A stretch of DNA of 64,000 nt, from contig NZ_CP059599.1 in assembly GCF_022369455.1 (NCBI RefSeq), positions 1,516,409 through 1,580,408 on the forward strand, in the 5' to 3' direction. The stretch's first letter is position 1. Each line of letters starts with the position of its first letter. The notes under the pieces are model-generated. The model was not told where the DNA came from. It saw only the letters and a program-made list of their open reading frames with translations, and did not search any database. Made by a program: the position numbers and the translations under genes. The stretch is from Campylobacter sp. RM5004 (GTDB lineage Bacteria; Campylobacterota; Campylobacteria; Campylobacterales; Campylobacteraceae). Below are positions 43,966-53,743 of this stretch, one piece after another.

Positions 43966-46151
43966 GCTCTATCCTTTTTATTGATTATTAGATGATAATA
44001 GCCGTAAGCGTTTTCGTTTTTATCCAAAACAAAGCCATCTTTTAGCATTGCGATATCGTTTTCAATTTCTTTAGATAATTTATCAAATCTATTGCATTCA
44101 AGCACAGCTCCACGGGTGCTTTTTAGATAAATTAAAGCTGTTTTTATTAAAGGCTTATCTAAAAGCATTGCATAAAAGGCTAATTGTTTTTCATGATTTT
44201 TGCTTGAGTTTGGTTTGTTTGAAGTCTTATAATCAATTATTAGCTCATCATTTATTCTATCGGCAATTCCGTAAGCGTTAATATTTGCGATTTTACCCGA
44301 GATTTTTTCTTCACATTTTGCATTTGGCTGATTATTGTTAATATAATACGCGATTTCATCTAAATTATCGTATATTAAAGCATAATCAATAGGGCTTAAA
44401 TTATCTTTTAGCTCTTTTTCAAATTCCTGTTTCAAATTCTTAAAATCAACATTTTGAAAAAACTCATGAACCTTTAATCCGATTGCTGCTTTTTCGTTTA
44501 AATTGCTTGGCTCACTTAGTTTTAAAATATATTTTAAATAGTATTCATAAGGCGAGTTTAAATAGCATGATAATCTTGAAAAACTCAGTGGCTCTGCAAA
44601 AAAATCATGATTTTTTATAAGTTCTAAATCAGGCTCAAGTATGTTTTCATTTGCTTTTGTTTTGCCATTAAATGCCTTTAAAAATGATTCTATAAGTCCT
44701 TTTTCATCTACGATTTGTTTTTCACAATTAAAATCTTTTAGCATTCTAGCAGGTGATTTTTCTTCGTTTTCAAGGTATAAAACAAAAACTTCCTTAGCAT
44801 TAAAAAGCTCTTTATAATAATGTCTTTGTAGATTTTCTCTATCAGAATAGCTAATTAGCCCAGCCTTTGTGCGAACTGCGTTGTTTAAAAACATTTCATT
44901 CACACTTCTTTTTGGCACTAAATCATCGTTAAAATCAAGAACGATTACTATATCCTTACTCATTCCACGGCTTTCTAACACTCCTAGAGCATCAACATTT
45001 CCGCCGTTTGTATGAGAAATTTTAATGTTATTAGCATCAAGTAGCTTGATAATTTGCGAAAAGTCTAATTTAAACTCATCATTTAAAAGCTTTATTTCAT
45101 TTAGGCGATTTTTTAAGATTTCTTTAACTTCAGCGTTTTTGCTAAGGCTTAATAATTGCTCTTTTAATTTATCAAAATCATTTTTATTAAGCTCAATACA
45201 ACCTAGCAATTTTTTTTGCAAAGTTGCTATTTCATCTTCGTTTAAAATAGCATTTAGTTTTTGTGCGATTTCGTTTGAGTTTAGCCCACTTGCTATGTTT
45301 AAATAATTATGAATATCAAGAGCTTTTAAGCTACTTGCAACACTTTCATCTGGCATAATAAGTGCAATTTGTTTATCATCTTGATAATATTTTGAAATTA
45401 GGCTAAGTGCGTAAATGTATTGATAAATTGAGCTTTTAAACGAAGCAGTTTTTATAGTGTTATTATAATTTAGCCCAGTTTGCTCTAAGATTTGCCAAGA
45501 ATTATTAAAGCTTAGAGTATAAGTATAATTTGGCTTAAAGTCTATTTTAAAAGATTTTTTTAATAAATTTGCGTTGTAATCGCTTATATTTGTGATGATT
45601 TTTACATTAGTTTCATTTGATAACTTTTCAAAAAATTCTAATTCATATTGCTTTAAAAAGCCGTTTAAATAAAAGGTAATTGATTTAAATTGATTTAATA
45701 AAAAATAATTAGGTCTAAGCTCATTAATCGTTATATCATCATATAAATTTTGGCTATCTAGTTCATTTTTATAATGCTTTAAACACTCTTCTAAAATGTC
45801 TAAATATTCATCAAAAAAGCTATATAAATCATTGTTTCTTAAATCATTTATGCTTACTTTTTGGCTATTTAATTCGCTAAAAAATGAGAATAAATATTCT
45901 TTATTTTTTAAAAAACTTAAAAAATCATTTGAAAAATTAAGCTTTTTATAATCTTTAGTTTTATTACAAGCTCTATTCATTGCGATGATTTGCTCTACTT
46001 CGGTCGCTCTTCTTTTATCATTTATCGCATAATCTTGAAAAAACTCATTAATACTAATCGTAGTCGCAAAAAAACCATCATTTTTAAGATTTTTTATATA
46101 ATCTTTTATCTGCCTTAAGTTAGAAAATATAATCAAGTCTTTTTTAATCAT
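43962..46151 (-). CDS. addB: AddB-type nuclease subunit
   Basis: Protein of 729 aa, the AddB-like partner of AddA. A degenerate helicase-like N-terminal half precedes the PD-(D/E)XK nuclease: SRLSCYLNSPYEYYLKYIL, then AYGIADRINDELIIDYKTS (catalytic Asp and DYK). I see no clear cluster of four cysteines of the AddB iron-sulfur type. A one-mismatch dispersed repeat lies inside the gene (44421-44439). The start is 8 bases after the hsdM stop, so addAB may be read from the restriction locus. Confidence 0.85.
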   Translation of the reverse strand: MIKKDLIIFSNLRQIKDYIKNLKNDGFFATTISINEFFQDYAINDKRRATEVEQIIAMNRACNKTKDYKKLNFSNDFLSFLKNKEYLFSFFSELNSQKVSINDLRNNDLYSFFDEYLDILEECLKHYKNELDSQNLYDDITINELRPNYFLLNQFKSITFYLNGFLKQYELEFFEKLSNETNVKIITNISDYNANLLKKSFKIDFKPNYTYTLSFNNSWQILEQTGLNYNNTIKTASFKSSIYQYIYALSLISKYYQDDKQIALIMPDESVASSLKALDIHNYLNIASGLNSNEIAQKLNAILNEDEIATLQKKLLGCIELNKNDFDKLKEQLLSLSKNAEVKEILKNRLNEIKLLNDEFKLDFSQIIKLLDANNIKISHTNGGNVDALGVLESRGMSKDIVIVLDFNDDLVPKRSVNEMFLNNAVRTKAGLISYSDRENLQRHYYKELFNAKEVFVLYLENEEKSPARMLKDFNCEKQIVDEKGLIESFLKAFNGKTKANENILEPDLELIKNHDFFAEPLSFSRLSCYLNSPYEYYLKYILKLSEPSNLNEKAAIGLKVHEFFQNVDFKNLKQEFEKELKDNLSPIDYALIYDNLDEIAYYINNNQPNAKCEEKISGKIANINAYGIADRINDELIIDYKTSNKPNSSKNHEKQLAFYAMLLDKPLIKTALIYLKSTRGAVLECNRFDKLSKEIENDIAMLKDGFVLDKNENAYGYYHLIINKKDRA
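44421..44439 (-). repeat. Dispersed repeat, one-mismatch copy inside addB
   Basis: AAATTCCTGTTTCAAATTC on the plus strand; encodes KQEFEK-type residues in addB. Confidence 0.7.
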
Positions 46152-46154
46152 CTT

Positions 46155-46172
46155 AATTCCTATTTCAAATTC
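46155..46172 (-). repeat. Dispersed repeat, exact copy spanning the hsdM stop
   Basis: Exact 18 bases; on the minus strand the hsdM TAG stop codon is inside it. Confidence 0.8.
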
Positions 46173-47617
46173 TTTAAAAGCTTAGATGATTTTGCTAGGT
46201 TCTCATCTAATGATTTTAGGATTTCATCTACACTTCTTAGCTCTTTTTCTTCTTTTATATTTGGATTTTTTGCACTTAAATCATAGTTTTTGCTAGCAAG
46301 TTCACTTTTACTTACTAGCCATGAGTTATTAGTAACCTTACGCTCCTTAACACAAGCTAAAAAATCCTTAAAATGCTCATATTCTAAAGGCTTATTTTTA
46401 GTGAGTTTATAAGGTGGCACTAGCTCATAATAATACACCTCATCACTATCATTTAAAAACCTTTTACCAAGTGAGAAAAACAGTACATTAGTCTTTACAG
46501 CACTATAAGGCAAAAACACCCCGCTAGGTAGGCTTAAAACGCACTCCAAATTATACTCATTTACCAAATCTTGCTTTACACTTGTAAAGGCGTTTGAGTT
46601 TTGAAACAGCACTCCTTCAGGCACTACCACAGCACATCTGCCGTTTATTTTAAGGCTTTTTAGGATATGTTGTAAAAATAGTAGCTCAGTGGCGTTTGAT
46701 TTTACTAAAAAGTTGTTTTGGATTTGCTCTTTTTCTTTGCCACCAAATGGTGGATTTGCTAGGATTATTTCATATCTATCATCTTCGCTTATATCGGTGA
46801 TTTTTTTATTTAGCGTGTTTGTTTTGATGATATTTGGAGATTTTATGCCGTGTAAAATCATATTCATCACACCCATTGCATAGCTTAGCGGGGTCTTTTC
46901 CTTGCCGTGCAAGGCGTCATTTTGCATAAAATCTATCTCATCATTGCTAAGGCTTGTTTTATCTCTCATCACATGCAAAAAGCTCTCACACAAAAACCCA
47001 CAGCTACCACTTGCAGGGTCATACACACGCTCATTTGCCTTTGGGTCTATCACTTCAACGATAGCTTTTATAAGTGGTCTTGGGGTGTAAAACTCCCCAC
47101 TATTTCCCCCATCGCTCCCCATATCTTTTAGCAGTTTTTCATACACTAGGCTTAATGCAAACGCATCATCATCTTTGCTAAAGCTGCATTCATCAATGAT
47201 ATTTATGATATCTCTTAGCGTGTGTCCGCTGCTTATTCTGTTGTCAATATTTTCAAAAATACCGCCGATTTTATACTCAATGCTTTTAAAATCATCGTTA
47301 TTTTTAAAGCTTTTAAGATAGACAAAAAGTTCATTATTTACAAAATTAGTCAAATCATCACCACTTAGGGCGTTTTTGATATCTAGTGTGCCATCTTCTT
47401 TTTTAGGTGCTGCCCAACTACTCCATGCAAATTTGTTATCTAATATGCTTACATACTCTTTGTCATCATAAAACGCCTTTTCTTCAAGCTCTTTTTCATA
47501 ATCATCTAAGAATTTTAAAAATAGTATCCAACTAATTTGCTCCGTATAATGCATAGCCCCACTTATGCCATCATCACGCCTTAAAATGTCTGTTATTTGG
47601 TCTATTTTGTTTTGCAT
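46160..47617 (-). CDS. hsdM: Type I restriction-modification methyltransferase HsdM
   Basis: N6-adenine DNA methyltransferase of 485 aa, standard length. Motif I is DPASGSCGFL, motif IV NPPFGG; the helical N-terminal domain (ILRRDDGISGAMHYTEQISWILFLKF) is also typical. Together with HsdS it methylates the recognition site and with HsdR it restricts unmodified DNA. It is separated from hsdS by 190 bases containing an 11-bp hairpin, so it may have its own promoter. The C-terminal codons and stop fall in a copy of the dispersed repeat. Confidence 0.92.
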   Translation of the reverse strand: MQNKIDQITDILRRDDGISGAMHYTEQISWILFLKFLDDYEKELEEKAFYDDKEYVSILDNKFAWSSWAAPKKEDGTLDIKNALSGDDLTNFVNNELFVYLKSFKNNDDFKSIEYKIGGIFENIDNRISSGHTLRDIINIIDECSFSKDDDAFALSLVYEKLLKDMGSDGGNSGEFYTPRPLIKAIVEVIDPKANERVYDPASGSCGFLCESFLHVMRDKTSLSNDEIDFMQNDALHGKEKTPLSYAMGVMNMILHGIKSPNIIKTNTLNKKITDISEDDRYEIILANPPFGGKEKEQIQNNFLVKSNATELLFLQHILKSLKINGRCAVVVPEGVLFQNSNAFTSVKQDLVNEYNLECVLSLPSGVFLPYSAVKTNVLFFSLGKRFLNDSDEVYYYELVPPYKLTKNKPLEYEHFKDFLACVKERKVTNNSWLVSKSELASKNYDLSAKNPNIKEEKELRSVDEILKSLDENLAKSSKLLKNLK

Positions 47618-47640
47618 TTTTGTCCTTTTATATCTTTTTT

Positions 47641-47673
47641 ATATGTTAAAATTTTTTGAATTTTTTAACATAT
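47641..47673 (-). promoter_or_regulatory. Inverted repeat upstream of hsdM
   Basis: ATATGTTAAAA (47641-47651) pairs with TTTTAACATAT (47663-47673), 11 bp, 24 bases before the hsdM start. It could be an operator or a terminator of the hsdS transcript. Confidence 0.45.
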
Positions 47674-47730
47674 CAAGCTTAGAATTTATTTCGTGTATTT
47701 TTGGCTCAAATGTCACTTGTTTGAAATTAT

Positions 47731-47779
47731 AAACAAACGAAATTCCTAATTCAAATTCCATTTCCAAACAAACGAAATT
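47731..47779. repeat. Pair of AAACAAACGAAATT motifs flanking a dispersed repeat
   Basis: AAACAAACGAAATT starts at 47731 and again at 47765; between them is a one-mismatch dispersed repeat (47740-47758). The block lies directly 3' of hsdS, as does the copy at 27706 next to the other specificity gene. Confidence 0.5.
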
Positions 47780-47807
47780 TAAGCTAAATTACGGATTTAA
47801 ATTCCAC

Positions 47808-48965
47808 TCACAAGCCACCCTTAAAGGCTAAGTCTAGTAAGCTTTCTTTTAACTCTTCATAGTCTTTTAGCCTTTTTGTATAAAGCTCTTTTAGTTCTTT
47901 TATGGTCTTTGCTTTGCTTTCTAGCTCTTTTGCGATACGCTCTTGTTCTTTTAATGGTGGCAATGGGATTTGGATTTGTTTTACCACATCTAATTTAATT
48001 CCTTTTACGGTAGCACCAATCCCCATACCTACCAAATAAGAAGCAATATTTTTAAAGTAATAAAACAAAAATATTTTATTTAATTTATCGCTAGGTAAAA
48101 CACCCTTTAAGTCTTGATTAAATGAGATTGGATTATTTATTAAACATACCTTGCCTAACCCAACCCTAGTTGCTATTATCACATATCTATCATCAACTAA
48201 ATTTGCAGAACTACATTCTAAACCTTTTTGAGTTATTGATAGTTCAGTTTTTAAAATAAAATCATCATTCATATCTCTTACAGACGCCCAAGATATAGTT
48301 CCATTTTCCCAAAATTCACTATTGTTCTTTGATGGTGTTCCACCACCAACAATAGTAGAAATATCCCCGAGTTTTTCCCATTTCCAAGTGGGTGGGAGTG
48401 TGTAGGTATCGTTGTCTAGCTTTGATTTTAGGGGGTTAAAGCTATCATTTAGGATACTTTGCCACAACTCATCAAGGCTTAGCAAATCATCTTTTACTAG
48501 CCTTATACTCTCATCAATACTTGCAAATTTTTCATCAAGTATCTTTACGATTTTCCTTTGCTCTTCTAATGGTGGCAATGGAATTTGCTCGTTTTTATAA
48601 TTTTTAAAATAAATATGTGGGATAGCTGCACCAAAAACATATTGTGAAAAATCAATGGTTTTAAGAAAATAATACAAATATTTTAAATTAGTATTTTCAA
48701 GGTTTTTTAGATAATTTAAAGTCCCAATTACAGATGATTTAGGTGGTAAAATAAACACCCTACCAAATCCCGCCCCATCTTTTACAATGCCTAAAATTTC
48801 ATCTTCTTTATGATAAAAATCAGCCCAAGCAACTATCCCACTAGCTCCGTAAATAGGGTATTTGCCATCTAAATCTTTTACATCTTTTAAGGCTAGATTT
48901 GAGCTTGAAACTTCGCAAACTTCTTCAAGCTTTTTAACTTCCCAACCATTCGGTAATTTTGTCAT
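47808..48965 (-). CDS. hsdS: Type I restriction-modification specificity subunit HsdS
   Basis: DNA-recognition subunit of 385 aa with two target-recognition domains (about 1-150 and 190-330), each followed by a conserved coiled-coil region: IPLPPLEEQRKIVKILDEK and IPLPPLKEQERIAKELESK. Domain starts are WEVKKLEEVCEV and WKWEKLGDISTIVGGGTPS. It sets the bipartite target. The start overlaps the RloC-like gene by 4 bases. No homopolymer tract that would vary it is seen. Confidence 0.92.
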   Translation of the reverse strand: MTKLPNGWEVKKLEEVCEVSSSNLALKDVKDLDGKYPIYGASGIVAWADFYHKEDEILGIVKDGAGFGRVFILPPKSSVIGTLNYLKNLENTNLKYLYYFLKTIDFSQYVFGAAIPHIYFKNYKNEQIPLPPLEEQRKIVKILDEKFASIDESIRLVKDDLLSLDELWQSILNDSFNPLKSKLDNDTYTLPPTWKWEKLGDISTIVGGGTPSKNNSEFWENGTISWASVRDMNDDFILKTELSITQKGLECSSANLVDDRYVIIATRVGLGKVCLINNPISFNQDLKGVLPSDKLNKIFLFYYFKNIASYLVGMGIGATVKGIKLDVVKQIQIPLPPLKEQERIAKELESKAKTIKELKELYTKRLKDYEELKESLLDLAFKGGL

Positions 48966-51439
48966 TTATTGCCTTTTTTGCTTTGTTCGTTGTTTGTTGT
49001 AGTATCTGAGCTACTTAAAATACTATCTTCTAAAGCTTTATATTGTTTTTCATCATTTTTTTTCATCGTATCTAAAAGAAAACTAGCTATTTTTTTAGTT
49101 TCTTCTATATCAATAGGTTGCATTCCCCTATCTGGTATTTCTCTTAAATGCGAATATTCATTTTGATATCTGTTTATAATACTTGCTATTACTCTTTTAT
49201 TTTCTTCAAGCTCATCATCTTGATATGTATCTTTAAAAAATGTTTCAATTTGCTCCTTGCCTAAACTTTTAAAATTGTTTGGGTATTTAAAAAATAAATA
49301 AATTTCAAGGAATTTTCTTAAATTGTTTCCAAAATTATAAACAAGTGTAGCTTTTAAATCTTCACTATATTCATCGCTAAGATTTTTAAATTTATAAATT
49401 TGTTTAAAAAGATAATTAAATTCTGTTGTGTATTCTTTTAAGTATGTAGGCAATTCTTTAATCTCGCTCGTTTCTCTATTTTCATGAATGTTTTTTTCAA
49501 TGAAATAGTATTTTAAACCATATTTTTTATTTTCGTTTTCTTGTTTCTTTACTTCTAATCTTTTCAAATATTTTAAAAAATCTAAATTATGAGTAGATAT
49601 AAATAATTGTTCAAAAAGAATTTTGTTTGCTATCTCATTTTCTATAAGAGAAAAAATATAAAATATATGATTATTATCAAGGCTTGAGATAGGGTCATCA
49701 ATCCAAATTATAGGCTTTAATGTATTATCTTCCGCCTTTAAAGTCGCTATAAAGTAGCAAAAAGCCACCAAACTACATTCGCCTTCACTTAGGTTTTTTG
49801 CGGGTTTTTTGTTTCTTAAAATAGTAAAAGTTTGTCTTTCGTTGCTATCTTCTCCAATCTCAATTTCTAAAGCATTATGTCCAAAATATGATTTTAAATA
49901 TGTATTTATATTTTTTACTGATAAATCAAGGTCTGAAAGTTCTTCTTGCTTGGCTTTAATTTTATCTTCTATTTTTGTAATTTCATCTTGCTTATTATCT
50001 TTTTCGTTTTTCACTTTATTTTTATTTTTCTCTAATTCTTCTTTTTTGCTAATTTTTTCATCATAGCCAAAATCTTTCCAAAATTTCAAAACTTCATTTT
50101 GTCTTAATTGTTTTCTTGCATCTTCTTGTTTTTTCTCTAATTCATTTCCATAAGCGTTGTTATCATTGCATAATTTTTTAATTTTATTTAAAATTTCATT
50201 TATATCTGATGAGCAATCATTTTCTTCTGCTATCTCTATTGAATCAAATATATTCTCAAGTTTTTTGTCTATATTTGATATGAATTTATCAAATATAGCA
50301 TTGTATTTTTGAATAGATATTTTTAAGCTAATCTCATTTTCTTCAAATTCTCCTTTAAAATGTGAATAAAAATTGTCTTTATTAATATCACATAGCAATT
50401 TGCTTGTTTCTAATTTATTTTTTATAATTGTATTTTTTAATTTTTCCAACTCTTGTTCTAGTTCTTGTTTTTCATTACTATTAAAATTTACTATTTTTTC
50501 TAGCTCTTCTAATCTTTCTTTTGAGAGAATATTTTTACAAAACTGACATTGTTGATTATCCCCATGTGAATGTATTTCAAATCCGTCTTTTAGCCATTTT
50601 CTTATGTTAGAATTTAATTTGCTGTTGTCTGTAATTGCTTTTGATAAGAGTGTTTTATACTCATTAAATATATTTATAAAATTTTTATCGTTAAATCCAA
50701 TATTAAATATTATTGAGTTTAATTTATCATCTTTTATAATTTCTTGAAACTTGATTTGCTCGTCATCGCTTAAATATTTCAACTCATTATTAGCAAACAA
50801 ACTCAATTCATTGTGCTTGTTAGATATTTCTTCTAATTCTCGTTCTAGTATTCTTCTATTATAGTTATTCTCTTGATTATTAAAAAATTTATTTTTTTTA
50901 ATCTCGCTAGCTTTATCGGTAATATTATTAAAACTTTTTACATTTGTTATTATGTCTTTTTCTATGTTGTCATATTTTTGTTCTAAAACTTCTAATTCTA
51001 AATACAAACCGCTTGCATTCTCTCCATCAGAGCTTTTTTTACCAAGCTTATTTTCTAGTTCTTCTATTTCTTTAAGTAGATTTGTATTTTTTTCTCCTAG
51101 AGTTTTAAACCCTTTTATGTCTCCATTATCATCATATAAGTAACTTAAATTATCTTTTACAAAATCACTATTATAAACCTTGATATTTAGTGGTTGATTT
51201 TTTATATCTTTTTCAGTGATTTCACCATTTTCTAAAGATATTTTAAAGCTAGAACCACCAAAGTCTTTATGAATGTTTTTAAGCTCAAAACTTCTAGCTA
51301 TCCTTGAAAGAGTGGTTTTGCCTGAATAATTACGACCATAAATAATATTTATTTTATTAAAATCGTATTCTTTGCTAGTGAATTTCCATTTAAAATCTTT
51401 ATAAGAACCAAAATTAATTTCTTTAAATTGTTGTATCAT
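48962..51439 (-). CDS. rloC: RloC-like AAA ATPase, candidate anticodon nuclease
   Basis: Protein of 825 aa encoded between hsdR and hsdS, where C. jejuni carries R-linked ORFs (rlo). ATPase parts: Walker A GRNYSGKTT (35-43), signature LSEGECSLVAF and Walker B IIWIDDP near the C-terminal third. Long coiled coils surround C298-x-x-C301 (CQFC), matching the zinc hook of RloC. The C-terminus has RKFLE and R757-x6-H764, reminiscent of PrrC/HEPN ribonucleases. RloC cuts tRNA anticodon loops after DNA damage or restriction failure. The nuclease activity is inferred, not shown. Confidence 0.65.
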   Translation of the reverse strand: MIQQFKEINFGSYKDFKWKFTSKEYDFNKINIIYGRNYSGKTTLSRIARSFELKNIHKDFGGSSFKISLENGEITEKDIKNQPLNIKVYNSDFVKDNLSYLYDDNGDIKGFKTLGEKNTNLLKEIEELENKLGKKSSDGENASGLYLELEVLEQKYDNIEKDIITNVKSFNNITDKASEIKKNKFFNNQENNYNRRILERELEEISNKHNELSLFANNELKYLSDDEQIKFQEIIKDDKLNSIIFNIGFNDKNFINIFNEYKTLLSKAITDNSKLNSNIRKWLKDGFEIHSHGDNQQCQFCKNILSKERLEELEKIVNFNSNEKQELEQELEKLKNTIIKNKLETSKLLCDINKDNFYSHFKGEFEENEISLKISIQKYNAIFDKFISNIDKKLENIFDSIEIAEENDCSSDINEILNKIKKLCNDNNAYGNELEKKQEDARKQLRQNEVLKFWKDFGYDEKISKKEELEKNKNKVKNEKDNKQDEITKIEDKIKAKQEELSDLDLSVKNINTYLKSYFGHNALEIEIGEDSNERQTFTILRNKKPAKNLSEGECSLVAFCYFIATLKAEDNTLKPIIWIDDPISSLDNNHIFYIFSLIENEIANKILFEQLFISTHNLDFLKYLKRLEVKKQENENKKYGLKYYFIEKNIHENRETSEIKELPTYLKEYTTEFNYLFKQIYKFKNLSDEYSEDLKATLVYNFGNNLRKFLEIYLFFKYPNNFKSLGKEQIETFFKDTYQDDELEENKRVIASIINRYQNEYSHLREIPDRGMQPIDIEETKKIASFLLDTMKKNDEKQYKALEDSILSSSDTTTNNEQSKKGNK

Positions 51440-51449
51440 TTAATCTCCT

Positions 51450-53702
51450 TTATACCCTAAAAAGCTCTTCTTGGAGCTTTTCAAAACTTGCCTTTAATAG
51501 CTCTTTTGAGCCAAAGCCTTGTGCGATTTTGTCCTTATCTAGTGTGCTATTTGTTAGCAAGGTGCCAAGCCCTGCGTCAAATTCTTTTATGCCAAATCTT
51601 TCGTATTTATCAAGCAAGAAATTCATAAAAGCCATAGCATTATCATCTTTAATATCCTTTATAAACTCCGTATTTTTAAGGCTTTGCACTCTGTCCTTTC
51701 TGCTCTTTTTAAACGCCCCAAAGCTAAGATAAGCAAACACATCATACAAATCACAATCATCAGCATTTAGTATATGCTTTAGCTCTTCTAAATCTTCATC
51801 GCTTATGCCATTTGCTTCTAAAGTCTTTAAAAACTCAAGCCTAGTTTTTTTCTCACTCCAAATCTGCCTTAGCATTTGTTCGTTTGCTACAACTGCTCTT
51901 ACTTTGCCTAGCACTGCTTCTAAAAACTCTTTGGTATTTAGTGGGATATCATCGTTTAGGATGTATTTTGTCTCTACCTTTTCTAATCTTGGGTATTTGC
52001 CAAGATATACCACTGGCTTATCTTTGCTTGGCTTTTTTGTGATTTCTTTTGGTTCTTTTTCTTCTTTGCTCTTTGGCTTTAGCTTGATAGGCTCATCGCT
52101 CATCATCTCGCCGTCCCACTCGCTATCATAAAAAAGCTCGGTTGAATTAGTAAAATCAATTATCGTGAAAAAATCCTTGCCTTTATAAACTCTAGTTCCT
52201 CTGCCTATGATTTGTTTAAACTCTACCATAGATGCGATATTTGAAAGCAAAACTATATTTCTAACATTTCTAGCATCTACTCCTGTGGTTAGCATTTTTG
52301 AGCTTGTGAGTATCACTGGGTAGGCTTTGTCATTGTCTTGAAAAAGGCTTAGATAATCAAGCCCGATTTTACCTTCATCGCTAGTAACCCTTACACAATA
52401 ATCATTGTGATTTACGCTTTTGTGTTTATCAATGTAGTGTCTTATTTCACTTGCGTGTTTTTGATTGGCACAAAAGATGATGGTCTTATCCATAGAATCT
52501 TCCATATTTTCTAGGATTAGCCTTGCTACTAGGTCGTTGTAGGCTGGTATGCTTATGTTTTTTTCAAACTCGCTAAATTTATAGCGGGGTTTTTCTAGCT
52601 CCCCTTTTACTATATCGCCAGTGCTATAAATATAGCCATCGCTTAGGCTTGTGCTTAGCTTTTTTACCTTATACGGGGTCAAAAATCCATCGTTTATGCC
52701 ATCTTTTAGGCTGTATTTATAGATACTTTCGCCAAAGTATTTATAAGTATCTATATTATCATCTCTTTTTGGTGTGGCTGTTAAGCCTAGCTGAATGGCA
52801 CTTTCAAAGTATTTTAAAATCTCTTGCCATGAGCCGTTTTCGTTCGCTCCGCCCCTATGACACTCATCTATGATTATAAGGTCAAAAAAGTCTTTTGGGA
52901 ATTTGGTGTAAAACTCGTTGTAATTTTTGTCTTCACTTGCTAGGCTTTGATATATGCCAAAATACACATTTGCACTTTTTATCATGCCATCTTTTTGGCT
53001 TGATTCTAGGCTGACGCAGTCATTTTCTATGGGGTTAAACTCTCCTAAGGCTTGATTTCTTAGGCTTATTCTATCGCATAGAAAAAGGATTTTTGGTTTT
53101 CTTTTGGCGCTATCTTTGTTCCATCCAGCGCTAAGTAGTCTTGTAACTATCGCAAAAGCTATGGTGGTCTTGCCTGTGCCTGTGGCTAAGGTTAGAAGCA
53201 TTCTTGATTTGTTTTGCAAAATGCCTTTTATCACGCTATCAACGGCTATTTTTTGATAGTATCTTAGCTGTTTGTTTTCTACTATTAGCTCTTTTTGGCT
53301 TAAAAGGTTTTGCTTTGCTAACTCGCCAAAGGTTTTTTGATAAAGCTCATCAGGGCTTGGGAATTCATCTATAAATTCGCCTTTTGACAAATGCATATCA
53401 TACTCATAAAGCTCACGCCCATTGGTTGAATACACATAGCGGATATTTAAGATTTTTGCATATTCTTTGCCTTGCTGTAAGCCGTCTTGGCAGTCTTTGC
53501 CTATCCTTTTGGCTTCTATTATTGCTAGGTTGTTGTTTTTGTGATGTAGTAGATAATCAGCGAATTTTCTAGCCCCACGCTTACCGCCGATTAGTATCCT
53601 ACCATCGGTGAAATAATACTCTTTCTTAATGTTTTCCTTAAGCCACCCAGCGTTTTCTAGCTTTGTGTCAATATATTTTGTTCTAGTTTCGTTTTCTAAC
53701 AA
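51450..53702 (-). CDS. hsdR: Type I restriction endonuclease subunit HsdR
   Basis: ATP-dependent translocase-nuclease of 750 aa, the short EcoEI/EcoAI-type (type IB-like). The N-terminal nuclease shows ADYLLHHKNNNLAIIEAK (PD-(D/E)XK type). Superfamily 2 helicase motifs follow: LLTLATGTGKTTIAF, DECHRGG, GLTATP, TTGVDARN and IIGRGTRV. First gene of the locus; the start codon is about 40 bases after the LDH-like gene end, and 10 bases separate it from rloC. This region looks slightly richer in GC than its neighbours, consistent with acquisition. Confidence 0.92.
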   Translation of the reverse strand: MLENETRTKYIDTKLENAGWLKENIKKEYYFTDGRILIGGKRGARKFADYLLHHKNNNLAIIEAKRIGKDCQDGLQQGKEYAKILNIRYVYSTNGRELYEYDMHLSKGEFIDEFPSPDELYQKTFGELAKQNLLSQKELIVENKQLRYYQKIAVDSVIKGILQNKSRMLLTLATGTGKTTIAFAIVTRLLSAGWNKDSAKRKPKILFLCDRISLRNQALGEFNPIENDCVSLESSQKDGMIKSANVYFGIYQSLASEDKNYNEFYTKFPKDFFDLIIIDECHRGGANENGSWQEILKYFESAIQLGLTATPKRDDNIDTYKYFGESIYKYSLKDGINDGFLTPYKVKKLSTSLSDGYIYSTGDIVKGELEKPRYKFSEFEKNISIPAYNDLVARLILENMEDSMDKTIIFCANQKHASEIRHYIDKHKSVNHNDYCVRVTSDEGKIGLDYLSLFQDNDKAYPVILTSSKMLTTGVDARNVRNIVLLSNIASMVEFKQIIGRGTRVYKGKDFFTIIDFTNSTELFYDSEWDGEMMSDEPIKLKPKSKEEKEPKEITKKPSKDKPVVYLGKYPRLEKVETKYILNDDIPLNTKEFLEAVLGKVRAVVANEQMLRQIWSEKKTRLEFLKTLEANGISDEDLEELKHILNADDCDLYDVFAYLSFGAFKKSRKDRVQSLKNTEFIKDIKDDNAMAFMNFLLDKYERFGIKEFDAGLGTLLTNSTLDKDKIAQGFGSKELLKASFEKLQEELFRV

Positions 53703-53743
53703 TTTTAACCCCTTTAATATCTTAAAGGTATATTAAACAAAAA

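Noticed and set aside
46160-53702. Type I locus as phase-variable through homopolymers or inverted hsdS repeats
   Set aside because: No long G/C or A/T tract in hsdS and only one hsdS copy in the locus.
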